Shown: one piece after another, positions 34,647 to 47,276 of the stretch
Layout: every line of letters begins with the position of its first letter
Position numbering within the stretch: the first letter of the stretch is position 1
From: Nipponacmea schrenckii
Lineage: Eukaryota; Mollusca; Gastropoda; Lottiidae
Direction: 5' to 3'
Assembly: GCA_030562195.1 (NCBI GenBank)
Contig: CM060200.1
Coordinates: forward strand, 35,471,468 to 35,535,467
Length of the DNA: 64,000 bases
The notes under the pieces: model-generated
The model's database searches: none
What the model was told of the DNA's origin: nothing
The model's input: the letters and a program-made list of their open reading frames with translations, nothing else
Translations under genes and position numbers: made by a program

Positions 34647-35458
34647 GGCGGCGTTTCCACCAAATGTCATGTATCACATGTGTTTGGAAAAACAAACCTA
34701 CGATATTGGTAGCTACGTTTCCATCGGTTGTCACGTATCACGTTTTGCACTTCATTTTTATCAGTTTAGTCGTGGCATTGACGTCTGGGGTTTTCCAGCA
34801 TTTAGTTTCTCTTTTGGGTTAACCATTTTTTTTTTTTTATCTCAACAGTATTTTATGATCTTTTCTTTTGATGAAGACATGAGCGACAATCACAGTCACA
34901 TCTGCCTTATACAGAAGCCCCGCTTCTGTGGGACCAAGAAAATAAGGACTACAAGAACAAAGATCAGCGAAAGCAAGTGTGGGAGTGAAAACCATGACTG
35001 TAACCACCACAAGATTTTATGTGGGATCTACACAATTTATTCACTTCAAATGACAGCATTCTTGAACAGTCTAAAATTGAATTATGTTTTCATGTTGCGT
35101 ATAGTTTCTGTGTATTGTCTTAGTACTCGAAAGAGTGGAGATTTCGGAAGACATTCTCATCTTGCCACATCATCTTGCCCAGCACCATATCGAGCACCTT
35201 CTGCCACATCACAAGTAATGCTCCCAGAATTATATCGAGCGCCCTCTGCTGTTTCTATTACTTGCTCGCCGATACAAGAAACACAAGGCAAGAAATTATT
35301 CCTTAGAATAAACTGATCCATGGCGTGCACAGGAGGAAAGAGCAAACACGTGACATGTTCGACTTGAAATTCAGTGGAAACAACCAATGTCATGTGTCAC
35401 GTATCATACATACATCACACATGAAACGTAACACATAACATTTGGTGGAAACGAAGCC
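34647..35458 (+). mobile_element. PIF/Harbinger-like element inserted in the minisatellite
   Basis: Terminal inverted repeats: left ggcggcgtttccaccaaatg; right end is the complement of ggcttcgtttccaccaaatg. The flanks are taa on the left and tta on the right, consistent with a TWA target-site duplication carrying one mutation. The minisatellite resumes immediately on the right (ggtagaataagaagg). At 812 bp it is too short for a Harbinger transposase, but it carries a MADF-type fragment. Confidence 0.72.
34881..34988 (+). pseudogene. MADF (Myb/SANT-like) domain fragment
   Basis: In frame from 34881 the translation contains APLLWDQENKDYKNKDQRK then QVWE before a stop at 34986. The pattern LWD...DYK.(R/K)D.R...W is the opening of the MADF DNA-binding domain. 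PIF/Harbinger transposons encode such a second protein next to their transposase. Only about the first half of the domain is present, so it is a remnant. Confidence 0.6.
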
Positions 35459-35763
35459 TTAGGTAGAATAAGAAGGTGTAATGGTGGGGAAGAAGATATT
35501 GTGTAAAAACAAATATACAAATTGGTTTCATAAAATATGGTTGAATTGATTTAAACCCAAGTATAAAAATATCATAGAATTCATTGTATTCTTTTGAAAT
35601 TTAACTTACACTGTGTCACATCAGTAGGCCCCATGTGTTGTTATTTAAAGAAGGAAGAAAATCAAATTTCGTTGTAATTTTAAGAAGGAAGAAATTCAAA
35701 TTTCTAGTAAAATATTTGGTTCAAAGCAACCTGACATAATACTTACTTGAATATGATAACTTT

Positions 35764-37004
35764 TTATACGCCCACATGAAATGGGGGGCGTTTACTGTCG
35801 TCACCCTGTCCGTCCGTCGGTCCGTCCGACCGTCCGTCCGTCCGTCTGTCCACAATTGCTCGTAAACATTCTAGAGGGCGCAATTCTTAACGGATTTTGA
35901 TGAAACTTTATATGAGTGTTTATGATCACGCAAGGCTGAACCCTATTGAAAATCAGCAAAATCGGAACAAATTTAGTAGGAGTTCTTGCCCTTGTTCTTG
36001 AATGGCTCTTAAACACTCTACAGTGTGTAATTCTTGACGGATTTTGATGAAACTTGGTGCGAGAGTTTGTTATAACTCAAGGATAAACCCTATTGAAAAT
36101 AAACGAAATCGAAAAACATTTAGTAAGAGTTTTTGTCCTTGTTCTTGAAAACGCGTTCAATTTAAGCTTGTAAACACTCTTGAGAAAACAATTCTTAATG
36201 GATTTTGATGAAACTTGGCTTGAGTATTTGTTATCACCCAAGGAGGAAGCCTATTGAAAACCAGTTAAATCGAAAAAATTTGAGTGTCAGTTATTGCCCT
36301 TGTTTTTGAAAACGTGTTCAATTTGTGGCTTGTAAACACTCTACAAAGCACAATTATTGACCGATTTTGACAAAACTTGCTGAAATTGTTTAATATCACC
36401 AAAGGATGAACCCTTTTGAAAATAGAAAATATCGAAATATATTTGATACGAATTATTGCCCTTGCTTTATAAAATGTGTTCGATTTTTTCCTTGTAAACA
36501 CTCTACAAGTCACAATTCTTGAGCAATTTTGACGTAACTTGGCATGAGTATTTGTAATCACCTAATGATGAACCCTATTGAAAAATATTTAGTATTATTG
36601 ACTTTTTTTGGAAAACTCGTCAAAATTTTTAGCTTGTAAACCCTCTAGAAGGCACAATGATTTACAGATTTTGACAAAATTTGCTGAAATTGTTAATCAT
36701 CACTCAAGGATAAACACTATTGAAAACAAGAAATATCACATAATATTTGATTGCCCTTGTTCTTACAAATGATTTCGATTTTTTGGCTCATAAACACTCT
36801 GCAAGCCACATTTCTTGACTGATTTAAACGGAACTTGGCATGAGTATCTGGAATCACCTAAGGATGAAAAATCAGATAGATCTTAAAATATTTAATATCA
36901 ATTATTTCTCTGTTTTTGAAAAGAAGTATATGTATATTTTATTTTTTATTCAAAATCAATGCTGCCAGTGGGCGTATATTACCTTGCCTGGAAAGCTATC
37001 TATT
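35764..37004 (+). mobile_element. Complete modular core-repeat element
   Basis: The 5' module tttttatacgcccacatg is followed by gtcgtcaccctgtccgtccg (ACGG-type microsatellite) and cacaattgctcgtaaac. About seven ~160-bp monomers follow, and then the 3' module ctgccagtgggcgtatatta / cttgcctgg. Both ends share a gggcgtat core in opposite orientation. The last ~610 bp are nearly identical to 1-614 of this window. Confidence 0.75.
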
Positions 37005-37187
37005 TACTAAGTTGTTATATTCACTGATTTTACAAATTGAAAAAGTTATATGTTATTGCATATTTGGTTGCCAATCTGACCACAGATTTGCCCATATTAT
37101 AATACTCTGTACTTTAAGGAACAATAATGAACTTATTGAAATGTATAAAATATCATATTATTTTGCTTGACTATATCGTATATCCAG

Positions 37188-38386
37188 TTGCCACCAGGAA
37201 TGGTTTGCCTCCCCATTGTATTTGTACTATTTAGCAGCAATGACAGGTATGGTTCCAGTACGGGTATGCTTACTCTTCTGTTCACCTGATGTCAATTTTC
37301 ATTATCAACACTATTTTTTCTTATCATAATAAGACAATTTTTGTGATCAGTTTTCTGCTTTTAATTTTGAGAAATGATTTTTCATCAGTTACGCCCCTTG
37401 AACATTTTGAATTTGTCGTCATGTAGCTATTTCTTTTCGCCATGATCCAATTTGCATTGTGTTTTGTGTATGCTGAGCTGCTATGTCTATTGGATTAATC
37501 AGGTATGGTTATGGGGGAATTTTTTTCTTCAAGTAAGGTAAAAACTTAATTCCAAAATCTAGACAAATGTTTTACTTTTCTTTAAATTGTAAATTAAAGT
37601 TCTCACCGTAAATTTTAATATGCAAAACTAGTTTTAAAGTCAACGTCATTATTTAAACAGTTATGCTGTTGGTTAGTATTGGAAAACTAATGTATGAATT
37701 TATCTTCGTTATTTAGAAATGATTCAATCTATGATTGCCAATGTTTCTGACATTAAAATTTTGCAAACTACAACTTTAAGTTCCATTATACATGCCATTC
37801 AATAGTTAACTGTTCGCAAATTTATGAAAATAAATAAAACAAAATTATAATATATCAAACAAGTAAATTCACACTTTAAATCTTTTTCTATTATTATTAA
37901 AACAACCTTGCTACCTGATGATAATATTACTCAATGGTTGCTCTCTGTTACAGTGTCAAAATCTGCTTCCTTGTTGGATGCTATATTTAGTATGTAAAAT
38001 TACAAGATAGAAAAACATATTTTAGGATTAACAGTTATTTTATACAAAACTTAAAGCAAATCATGATGATAAAATATAAATGTTATCAATTTCTACCTCG
38101 ATTGTGAAATCAGAAAGGTCCGGATACACATAAATATTGTGAAAGAAAAATTGTGTTGTGACAACTTTATGTGTTCAATTGTGTCCTTACAATTTGACAA
38201 CTGGAGCTGTGAACAGGACTGAGCATGGACATCAACAAATTTCCCCCCTCACACAATTTAGGTTGATTTCTTTGTAATGTACTTAAATTCTGCTTCCTAA
38301 CTTCTACCGGTATGTCTTATTTCAGGTTTGCAACAAACTGGATTTTAATATTGATGCAGACTCTTACATGGGTTCTAATAAAATAA
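37188..38386 (+). CDS. Candidate 3' exons of an unidentified small membrane protein gene
   Basis: Exon-like segment 37188-37246 is bounded by tatccag and gtatgg. Segment 38326-38386 is bounded by tatttcag and a TAA stop. They join in a consistent phase (2). The conceptual peptide is hydrophobic: LPPGMVCLPIVFVLFSSND, then RFATNWILILMQTLTWVLIK. That would be two membrane segments at a protein C-terminus. No family was recognised and no upstream exons were found on this strand, so this may be chance. Confidence 0.25.
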
Positions 38387-39929
38387 ACAATTTGAACAGA
38401 AATATGATATGCAAATTCAGAATTTTAATTTAATATATTAAATAATATGCATAAAAAAGATTTGGAAAAAATACTATTAATTATACTGTATTAAAGGTGA
38501 TAGTTACAAAAAACAATTTTAAACTTTAAAAATTTACACAATCGAGATTATTTTGTTCTCTCCTCTCATTAATTTCACTGAAAATCCCTTAACAATCCAT
38601 TAAAAAAACATTCAATCAAATTAACACTTCCATCAGATATAAAACCATAAAATTTGTAAACTTAATAATTTGATAGCCAATTAGATAATTTTTATAGCCA
38701 TCCATTTCACTTATTGTTAAAGAGAGGAAAACAAACACATCTTAATTATGGAAACTGTAATTGATTTAAGGACTGGAATTTTTTTTTTTAATATGTTCAA
38801 ATATTTTTGTCATATATATTATTTAAAGCAATATTTTACACCATTAATAATTTGAAAAAATCAAGACCCTGCGTTTATTAGAAAATGTGGCATAGTTGTC
38901 CAAGGTCATTGAAACAAGATCAAGTTATATAGAGTTTCAAATGATGCAGTTTTATTTGTAGTTACATGCCATCTATATCCTATAAATTTTAGATCAATCT
39001 GATAATTAGTAATTTTTTTTAAAAATTGTATAAGATAATCTTATTACAGAACAGAACAGAAAAAACCTGACAAAAAAAAACTAACATTGTGAAAAAAGTG
39101 AAAGATTCTAATTCATTAAAAAACGCATTCTCGAATTGTTCAAAGTTAAATCAAGCCTACTAATTGATTAATCAGTGTTTCAAATGAATATTCTCATGGG
39201 TGATGGAATGTCATCTTTTCTAAATTTTAACTAGGCCAATAAGAGCTCTATTCATCAGTAAATATACCTGCAGCCATAAATAACATGAAGAAAAATAAAC
39301 AGATCCAAACAACTAAGTAATTATCCATAAAGATGCATTTGATTATTAAAAAACGCTTAATAAATTGAATAAGCGTTGTTCAAAAATGAATTAGTTTTGC
39401 AAGTTTTCCAGATTTCAAAGGATTATGTAACTCTATGATACCAGTTAAGTTCACTGATTAATACATACCCATGTTGACAATTCTTGAGAACTAAAATCTT
39501 ATGTCTGTGCTTATACCTTTATAAGATGGCACTCCAGTAGGTCACATCATTAATGACTTTTTCCTTCCAGGCGCCTGGTAATATTCCCCAAAATTAAATA
39601 TTGCATAACTGATTCCACACAAACAGAAAGAATGAAAAACCATTTTTCTTACAAAGAAACAAGTCAAGATCCTATCCACCACTTAACCTGTGAAAACCTT
39701 TGATCATTTGTACTAGTGCTGGCAAGATATCTCGTTGAATCAATGTATCGCGATATGAAATGCCACGATACGCATATTGTATCGAGGGGTCGTGTATCGA
39801 TACTTGACGATACGTGACATTCCATAAAAAAGGGGGTAATATTTTATTTACTAGTCGGTGAGTGCATACTTATCCCATCATAAAATCACTTTGAGGACTT
39901 CACTGAAAGCCATTGCCTTAAAACCAAGT
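38387..39929. other. AT-rich intergenic DNA
   Basis: No gene recognised. Contains dispersed repeat copy B (39235-39468) and, near 39715-39815, a stretch rich in cgatac/gtatcg inverted motifs (atatcgcgatatg, gtatcgatacttgacgatac) that may be a transposon relic. Confidence 0.45.
39235..39468 (+). repeat. Dispersed ~220-bp repeat, copy B
   Basis: The best-preserved partner of 11539-11740: same taagagctctattcatcag head and taagttcactgatta tail. Confidence 0.65.
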
Positions 39930-41352
39930 GGTTGCCTAGCAAGATACGCCCACTTTAAAATTTATTTTCTGTTTTAACACAGGCAAAAACTCTAAAATTA
40001 TTTAGGTCTAATCCAAGTTCTCGCCAATATAAATGTTCACACCAAATTTCATCAAAATCAGATGAAAACTGTATTGTCTATCGCAATCACAAGCTGCGTT
40101 TGACTAAGTCAAGTGCAATAACTCAAAAACAGTATATCGAAATGTTAATTTCGAACTTGACCAAGATGACATCAACTTCAATGATCACACCAAATTTCAT
40201 TCCAATCAGATGAAAACTGTTGTCTCTATCATGTTCACAAGTCTATTTCGATGCAATTTCACTTAGTCAAGGCCAATAACTCAAAAAACGTTCACCCAAA
40301 AAATCGTCACGATCAAACATGTCCAAGATTTCATCAATATAAATGATCACAGCAAGTTTCATTCAAATCAAATGGAAATTGTGATCTCTATCGCGTTCAC
40401 AAGCCAATTTTGAGTGCAATAACTCAAAAACCGTTCATCGAAAAATTGCCAATTTCGAACTTGTCCGAGATCTCATCAATATAAATGATCACAGCAAGTT
40501 TCATTCAAATACGACAAAAACTGTAGCCTCTATTGCGTTCACAAGCAATTGTGGACGGACGGACGGACCGACGGATTTATTTATTTATTTATCTGTCTAT
40601 TTTACCTTATTATATAATATTAATATTGTTATTATTCCTCTTGCTTGTAAATGTATATTTGTTTTTTTATACGGTCGAGATGGATTAATATAAGCTCCCA
40701 GCTTGTTTCTAGATCGACTTATTTCTTTATTTAAATTGTATCATTTGCTTGTTTTTCATAGAAAATAAATATTGTTTAAACCAACAGGTACTATACTCCT
40801 CGCCCATCGGGCGAGTTATTTTATGTTTTTCTAATTTCAGATCAGAAGAGAAGAAAATCATCCAACAGATCCAGATCCAAATTTCTCAATAAGATATTTG
40901 TTCCACCCTAGGCCTGTACATTTGGGAGATTCAATCCCTCCCTTCCCCGAAAACCAAATTTCATTCAAATCAAATGGAAATTGTGATCTCTATCGCGTTC
41001 AGAAGCCAATTTTGAGGCGTTTTGACTAATTCAAGTGCAATAATTTCGAACTTGTCCAAGATCTCATCAATATAAATGATCACAGCAAGTTTCATTCAAA
41101 TCTGGTGAAAACTGTAGTCTCTATCGCGTTCACAAGTCAATTTTGACGCGTTTGGCTAATTCAAGTGCAATAACTCAAAAACCATTCATCAAAAAATCGC
41201 CAATTTTGAACTTGTCCAAGATCTCATCAATATAAATGATCACAGAAAGTTTCATTTAAATCCGATGAAAACTGTAGTCTCTATTGCGTTCACAAGCAAT
41301 TGTGGACGGACGGACGGGGGTGACGACAATATATGACCACATTATTATGTGG
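39930..41352 (-). mobile_element. Modular core-repeat element, minus orientation, with an internal insertion
   Basis: Read on +, it starts gttgcctagcaagatacgcc and cactttaaa. Seven or more monomers follow (ctcatcaatataaatgatca, aaactgtagtctctatcgcg). It ends ggacggacggacgg, tgacgacaatata and tgtgggcgtataaaaac. An internal (ACGG)n at 40553-40574 followed by unrelated DNA (40575-40955) shows that a second piece has inserted or two elements are fused. It matches 50165-50852 at both ends. Confidence 0.75.
40575..40955 (+). other. Unrelated insert inside the core-repeat element
   Basis: It holds (TTTA)n, an AT-rich stretch reminiscent of a LINE 3' UTR, a 17-bp palindrome (ctcgcccatcgggcgag, 40798-40814), and then an intron-like acceptor (ttctaatttcag, ending 40841). 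After the acceptor an open stretch reads REENHPTDPDPNFSIRYLF and HPRPVHLGDSIPPFPEN before running into monomer sequence. This may be a captured exon fragment. No protein family was recognised. Confidence 0.35.
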
Positions 41353-41670
41353 GCGTATAAAAACTAGATAAATTACTAGTATTAACATTTTGTTTCCATG
41401 AAAATATAAGAGTTAATATTATAAAATAGTGAAACCTTGGAGAAAAAGTGTTACTTTTTATCTATTACCTCATATCGCCATGTGGCATGATTGGCAATAT
41501 CCAACACTAATATGTACTAATCAAACATTGGTGTATGTAATAATTTAAATCCACAATAATTAATTCACACAAGATTTTATTAGCATATAGTAGTAAAGAC
41601 TATATCCATATAGTTAAAATCAAAAAGCAGCTAAAAACATTATTTAACAAAAAATTGTAATTCAACCCAC
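41353..41670. other. 3' flank of the YqaJ-type gene
   Basis: Probable 3' UTR and downstream DNA of the minus-strand gene. No feature is assigned. Confidence 0.4.
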
Positions 41671-44286
41671 TCATGATGTCCATTGTGGTTTGTTTGATTC
41701 AGTTTTCAGTTGGGAGTCAATTTCCTTCAATAACCTATTTGCATAATCATTCATATTTTCTGGTACTTCATATTCCTCTCCTAACAAGAAATCAAATGTG
41801 TATTTTATTTTCGATGGTCCTATAATGCTTTTTGTGTCTTTTTCAATTTGAAGAAGGTCCTCAATTTTAATTTGGTCTTCACCAGTAAACAGAGATTTCC
41901 TTTGAGGTACGAACTTCAGATTTCTAGCAGATTGAAAGTCTAAAGTAACATTTAGAGGAACATTTGACTTCTTTCTTTGTTTTGCTTCCTTAAATATAAA
42001 AAATAATGATTGAAATTAAAATAATTATTTTAAAAATAAAGTTCAGCACCATTGAATTTGAATAATAAGCTGGGGAATAACTCTTAAAACAATCATTGAA
42101 AATTTGTTCAATGCTCACTCCATTTTTATCCAAAATCCAACAAAAATTCCAGCTTCTATTGCACCAACAATACAATTTTGACACGATTTGAGAAAGTCAA
42201 GGGCAATAACAATTCCAATGTATTGCCCCATGGGCTGAATGGGAGACAGGACCATGTCCTTGTGTATTGGGCCTAATTCTGACCCATGTAAAATAAAGAG
42301 TTTATTATTATTATACTTGGCCTCCATCTTAGCAATTCCAATGCTCAAACCAATTTTCATTAAAATCCATTGAAATTGTAGATTCTTTAGCATTTACAAA
42401 AGGGTAATAACTCAAAAACTGTTCATCGAAAAATCATCAAATTCAAACTGACTGCAGTCTTATCAATTCCAATGCTTACACCAACTGTCATTAACTGTCA
42501 TAAAATCCTTAGAAACTTGTAGCTGCTATAGTGTCCTTACCGTCACCTGATCTGATTTTCCTTTTGTCGTCAGTGTTTCTGGGTGCGCGCTAATTGCCTG
42601 TTATAGAGGTAATATCAACCACTGGCAGTATATGAATAATAAATTGGGGTATGATGTTAAAAACATTCAACATTCTATCGCAATACAATTTGACACGATT
42701 TTAGAAGGTCAAGGGAAATAACAAAACTATTCATATAAAAATCGTAAAATTCAATCTTTACTGCCTTCTTATTAATTTGAATGCTAACACAATAACATTG
42801 ACGCAATTTCCTCAAGGTCAATAGGCATACTCAAAAACTGTTCATCAAAAAATCATCAAATTCAAACATGTTATCAATCCCAATGCTCACACCAAGTCAA
42901 AAAACATTCATCCTAAAAACATCAAAATCAAACTTGCCCATCGTCTGTCTTATCAATTCCAATGCTCACACCAACTGTCATTAAATCATTAGAAAATTGT
43001 AGCTTCTATAGTGTCTACAACAAATGTTGACGAACCCACTGACAGAGGCAACGACAATATATGTCAACATTTTTATGTGGGCGTATAAAAATTAATTAAA
43101 GCTATAACTACACAGCCTTCAGATTTAGCAAAACAAAATTTGTTTTTTTTTCAGCCATCGCACACCATCACCTTATATGATTTCCCTTTTGCACGCCAAT
43201 ATAGAGACATTCGTGACCATATTTTCGGTTGTATCAAATGATCATGTGATCAGTGATATGATGAATAAATTATGGCATATTGTGTCGGGAAGGTCCTCAC
43301 GTTTTCTCTTACTAACTTTTACTAAATCGGTAATATCTTGGCAACTAGAAGACGCAGGTCCAAAAACCTATCACACACATTTTTTTTACCCCATTTGTAA
43401 ACACAACAAAGCATCAGACTTTTTCATGACATAATTTTTTCTCGAACGCTAGCCCAATCAATGCCCTTCCTTGTGTTAACATAGTAACCACCAATTAAGT
43501 TCCATTGTTAACTATAAAATTGAACAAGTAAAATAAACCAACAACACTTTATTTCTATTGACAGGAAGCTGAAATCATTAACATATTGCCTACAGTACAC
43601 TGTATCTGAAATTCAAATTTACTTACCTTCAAGATTGCACAAAACTGTGTTAAAACTAATGATATTTTCTGCCAATACAGTTGACTAAAATGAACTCTTT
43701 TTAACATTATTTCCTTAGCTTTCACACAAACAGCTAAAAAGTCACACCACTGAGCTCCAGTAACAAACATTTGTCCCTGGATTTGTGCCATATAATGTCT
43801 TGGTATACCCTGCAGTAAATCAGTCCCACTATACATTTGATACACAGGAGCTTTAAATTCTGCTAGACCTATGATTTTTGAACCACCATGGGATAATTGA
43901 CTGTTGGAGCTACCAGTAGGCCTATATAAAACAATAGCATCAGGTGATGCACCCAACACCAGATTATTTGAGATCTGTTCTTGTTTTGTAGTCCAAAATC
44001 CACTCAAACGTGTTTCTACTCCTGTAAGTAGTTCATAAACTTCACGAATTGTAGCTTCCATGTTATTACCGTGCTGAGTATGAATGTCATTTATTTCTTT
44101 TCTGTAAATGTCTTCATCAGAAACCAAGGACACCAAAAAGTCATAAGATCTCCCTTTACCAAGACCAAGAGCATCTCCAAAGCGTGATGCTGTTAGTGCA
44201 ACATTTTCCCTAAGTTCAAACCAAGCTGGGCTCCTCTGTTCAACATGATGTTCCATTACTACCTCAATTAATGTTGTATAAAAATC
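41671..44286 (-). CDS. YqaJ-type (lambda-exonuclease-like) nuclease, last two exons
   Basis: Exons 44286-43627 and 41988-41671 join in phase 0 (gtaagt; tatatttaag), giving 325 residues plus stop. The upstream exon begins at an acceptor and stays open (DFYTTLIEVV) before the internal Met, so 5' exons are missing. The first exon is a YqaJ PD-(D/E)XK domain: RSPAWFELRENVALTASRFG, then the metal/catalytic set HGNNMEATIREVYE (Glu), GASPDAIV (Asp), GLAEFKAP (Glu-x-Lys) and the YMAQIQGQM helix. All look intact. Known members digest dsDNA 5'-3' in phage recombination and are expanded in invertebrate genomes. The C-terminal exon (EAKQRKKSNVPLNV ... EIDSQL) is charged and not recognised. The intron holds a core-repeat element. 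Host role is unknown; origin from a mobile element or virus is plausible. Confidence 0.8.
42040..43092 (-). mobile_element. Modular core-repeat element in the YqaJ-type gene intron
   Basis: Monomers contain caattccaatgctcacacca, tcatcaaattcaaacttg and tagaaaattgtagcttctat. The right-hand module is ctgacagaggcaacgacaat then tttttatgtgggcgtataaa at 43072-43091. The left end is poorly defined. It has the same orientation as the host gene. Confidence 0.65.
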
Positions 44287-47276
44287 CTGAAATATAAAGA
44301 ATGAGAATAAATATCCTGTATGTTGATGAATTCATTTGATAATGTTTATATCATAGTTTGCCCTAATCCTAGAGTGATCCTGATTTTGTTAACTTGATAG
44401 TCTACCACATGATAAATTATGTAGTTCAAACTGTAGGAATAGCAATATCTTGTATTTCATAAAAAGAGAGAAGCTAGGCTAAGGCTAGTTAGAATTAGGT
44501 TTAGCCTAGTATACGCCTATTAGGATTTTGTGCATTATACTTAAACAAATGGTAGGTGTAGTCAGCAGTAGGCCTAACAAGATAAAACATTATTTCGAAT
44601 TATGCATGCTGTAATGTGTGCTTTAAAATGATCTTTTCCATATTCTGTATTTTTTTTCAATTGTATGACTTTTGTACTCCCTGTATATAGGCCTACACTG
44701 AGCTTTTAATTGCCTTTTTTTAAATCTCATTTATTCAGATATTTAAGAAAAAATTTCAACTGGATGCTTAAAACAAGGTTCTGTGGGGTTTTTTTTTTTC
44801 AATTCAAACATAATTGACAAAATCAATTTCGCCTTGCGAAGCTTGATCAGTAGAAAGATGGTAGTTTTGATTTTGAATCAGTTCGATTAACACATAATTT
44901 CGGACTACAAATAGAAATAGGCAATTAAAAAACAATGAAGTTTGAAAAGGCCAAAGAGATACTACACAGCTTTCTTTATTGGATCTCAGTAATAACCTAA
45001 TAAAGTTGAAATATTTTCTTCTTTTGTTCAGCCACGATTGAAATAAAAATGACTTTATTGTAAACATTGAATTTTGAAAATCTACATCCGGTTTCAGCGC
45101 GAAGGATTCAGACAACGAATAGTTTTTGTGTTAGTCCGAAAATCAGACTAGGTGACTTCGCCAATTCTATTTCAATCATATCTGAGCACCTGGTGACAAC
45201 AATCTGATAATAATTGTATATCTTGTGAAATACATAAACTCATTTAACTGGACAAGGGTGCAATGTTATCCTTGGATGTTGATAATTTTCTATAGTTGCT
45301 ACATGATTCTGCCCTCAATTCACCCACTGAAAAAAGTTGTAAAAAAAAAACCCAAGTGAAAAATTTTTGGGAAGAGATTTTAATTCTGTTACTAATAGAA
45401 TAATCTAATATCTATACATATACACAAAATATCACAGTCTTTATTTACAAATAACAACCACAAATAAACAGAGAAGAATACAAAATTGGAGATTTGTTTC
45501 TTTGTATCAGTGTTCAATTTAGTGTTGATGGGTATACCAATTTTTTCTCTCAATTCATTAATTTGTCCAAAATTCTGAATGCTGAACAATATATGCCAAA
45601 ATTCACTGGGAAAATAATAATATGATCCAAATTTAATTTTGTTTTGTATGTGTTACAGTGACAATAGGGTTATGGAAACATCTTCAGTGCTTTACCTTCA
45701 CAAACAAACTGTAGATAACTAAAGATTTATATTTGAAATATTTCAGAGAGAATCCTAGCAAGAAAATTGTTTTGCATAGAAAAATATAAAATGCTCAACT
45801 ATTGAACACTTTTCAAAAGTTATGTTCAGAAAGAATTGACCCTACATTTTCCATAACAATATTTACAAATAAATTACTAATATAAATATCTAAATAAATA
45901 AATAAATAACAATCAAGTGAATCACAAGTGTAAGAAACCAAAGCTTTTAAAGGTGCAAAGTTAAAAATTGTTTCTATTAAGTCACATATTATCTCTATTC
46001 CACAGTTCATTATGGAAATAGTTATGAAAAGTTGAAATAAAAACTCTATCAGATGATAAGCAAATATTTAACAACTATCTGTATGTAAAATAAATATCTT
46101 AAGAGTTATTTGGTGAGGTTTCTGTGGTTTATTTAACAGTATACAATATTTTAAATGCCTTGATTTGTATTGCATGATTTCACTTTTTTTTACAAAAATA
46201 TTCATTTAACAATCCTAATTAAATTCAGGTATCACACTGGATAAAAACAACAATTAGATGAACATATTATGGATTATGCATTCATTCTAAAGGATAACTT
46301 TGCCATAGACTTAATGGTTTTCTTATTCTCTCAAGATGATATCAGTTATTGCTTTTAAAAATAAAATTACCGTAATCAAACATCATCAGGACACCACAAA
46401 ATTTGTCAAATTAAAGTACATGTATATGTAAGGAATTTAAAAGTGGTATTTGAATTTGTGTGATTGAATGCGGCATACTTCTAGTTTCTATTCAACATTC
46501 TCATTCAACATTCCCACCGATGCCTGCGCTTTCAGTAGTTCAAATGAAGTGTTTACTAAATTGAGTTATCAACATCGTAGTCCCAAATACTGATACAAAC
46601 TTCATAGAAGTTGAATTACTGTAAAATTTTATCATAGCTTAAAAAAACTACTTGCTAAACAACTGAAGGAATCTAGGGAAACTTTGGTTATTTAAGTAAT
46701 GCTGAGAATAAAAAGGTTTAGTCTATATAAAAATCTTAATACAAATATCAAGGATAACTTTCCCTGTATCAACTGATACAACTTAATATCTGCAACCAAA
46801 ACCCTCTTGAAATTAATATGTCCCAGAGCCATCTTTGCCATTAATGCAATAAGTCAATTCACAGATTTTGAACTACCGGTAGTTAGCGAATTAGTCAAGC
46901 AGTTAAAAGATTCTAATAAAAATTGTCAACAAAAAAATCAAATTACAAATTAATACATTAATACATTACTCATAAACTTATATAATGGAAAATCTAGTTA
47001 AGCTGACAGTTCACACCAGGTGGTGCGAATATCACTCCCAAATTACTTACCAGGTGGTGTTCTAAGCAATATGAAGGAGCCACAAAGATCTCCTCAGGAT
47101 GGATCAGAAAAAATGCTACTTACGATCCGAATAAGATCAGAAGATCTTCAGTAGTAGTCAGGTAACAAACTTTAAGATCCAATGGCAACTTTATGGTCCT
47201 TGGTTAACCATGGATTTTTAAATATTACTAGAAGTACATGCATTGCATCAAAGAAAATAATTTAGACTCTCAATAT
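44287..47276. other. Region upstream of the YqaJ-type exons / downstream of the TTC41-like gene
   Basis: No exon could be supported. The missing 5' exons of the YqaJ-type gene could lie in 44.3-46 kb, and the 3' UTR of the TTC41-like gene runs below 47277. A minus-strand frame at 45115-44804 lacks an ATG and has no recognisable domain. Confidence 0.4.

Noticed and set aside
33899..34670. Minus-strand open frames rich in Leu, His, Thr, Phe and Tyr
   Set aside because: They translate the 22-bp minisatellite; the amino-acid pattern only reflects the repeat.
34669..35316. A 215-codon plus-strand frame
   Set aside because: It runs through TIR and non-coding parts of the Harbinger-like element; the MADF similarity lies in a different frame.
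43177..43434. Plus-strand 85-codon frame after a pyrimidine-rich acceptor-like tract
   Set aside because: The acceptor-proximal frame hits a stop at once, and the peptide shows no similarity I recognise; it lies in the intron of the minus-strand gene.
44804..45115. A 103-codon minus-strand frame upstream of the YqaJ-type gene
   Set aside because: No ATG start, no recognisable domain, and no suitable splice partner found.
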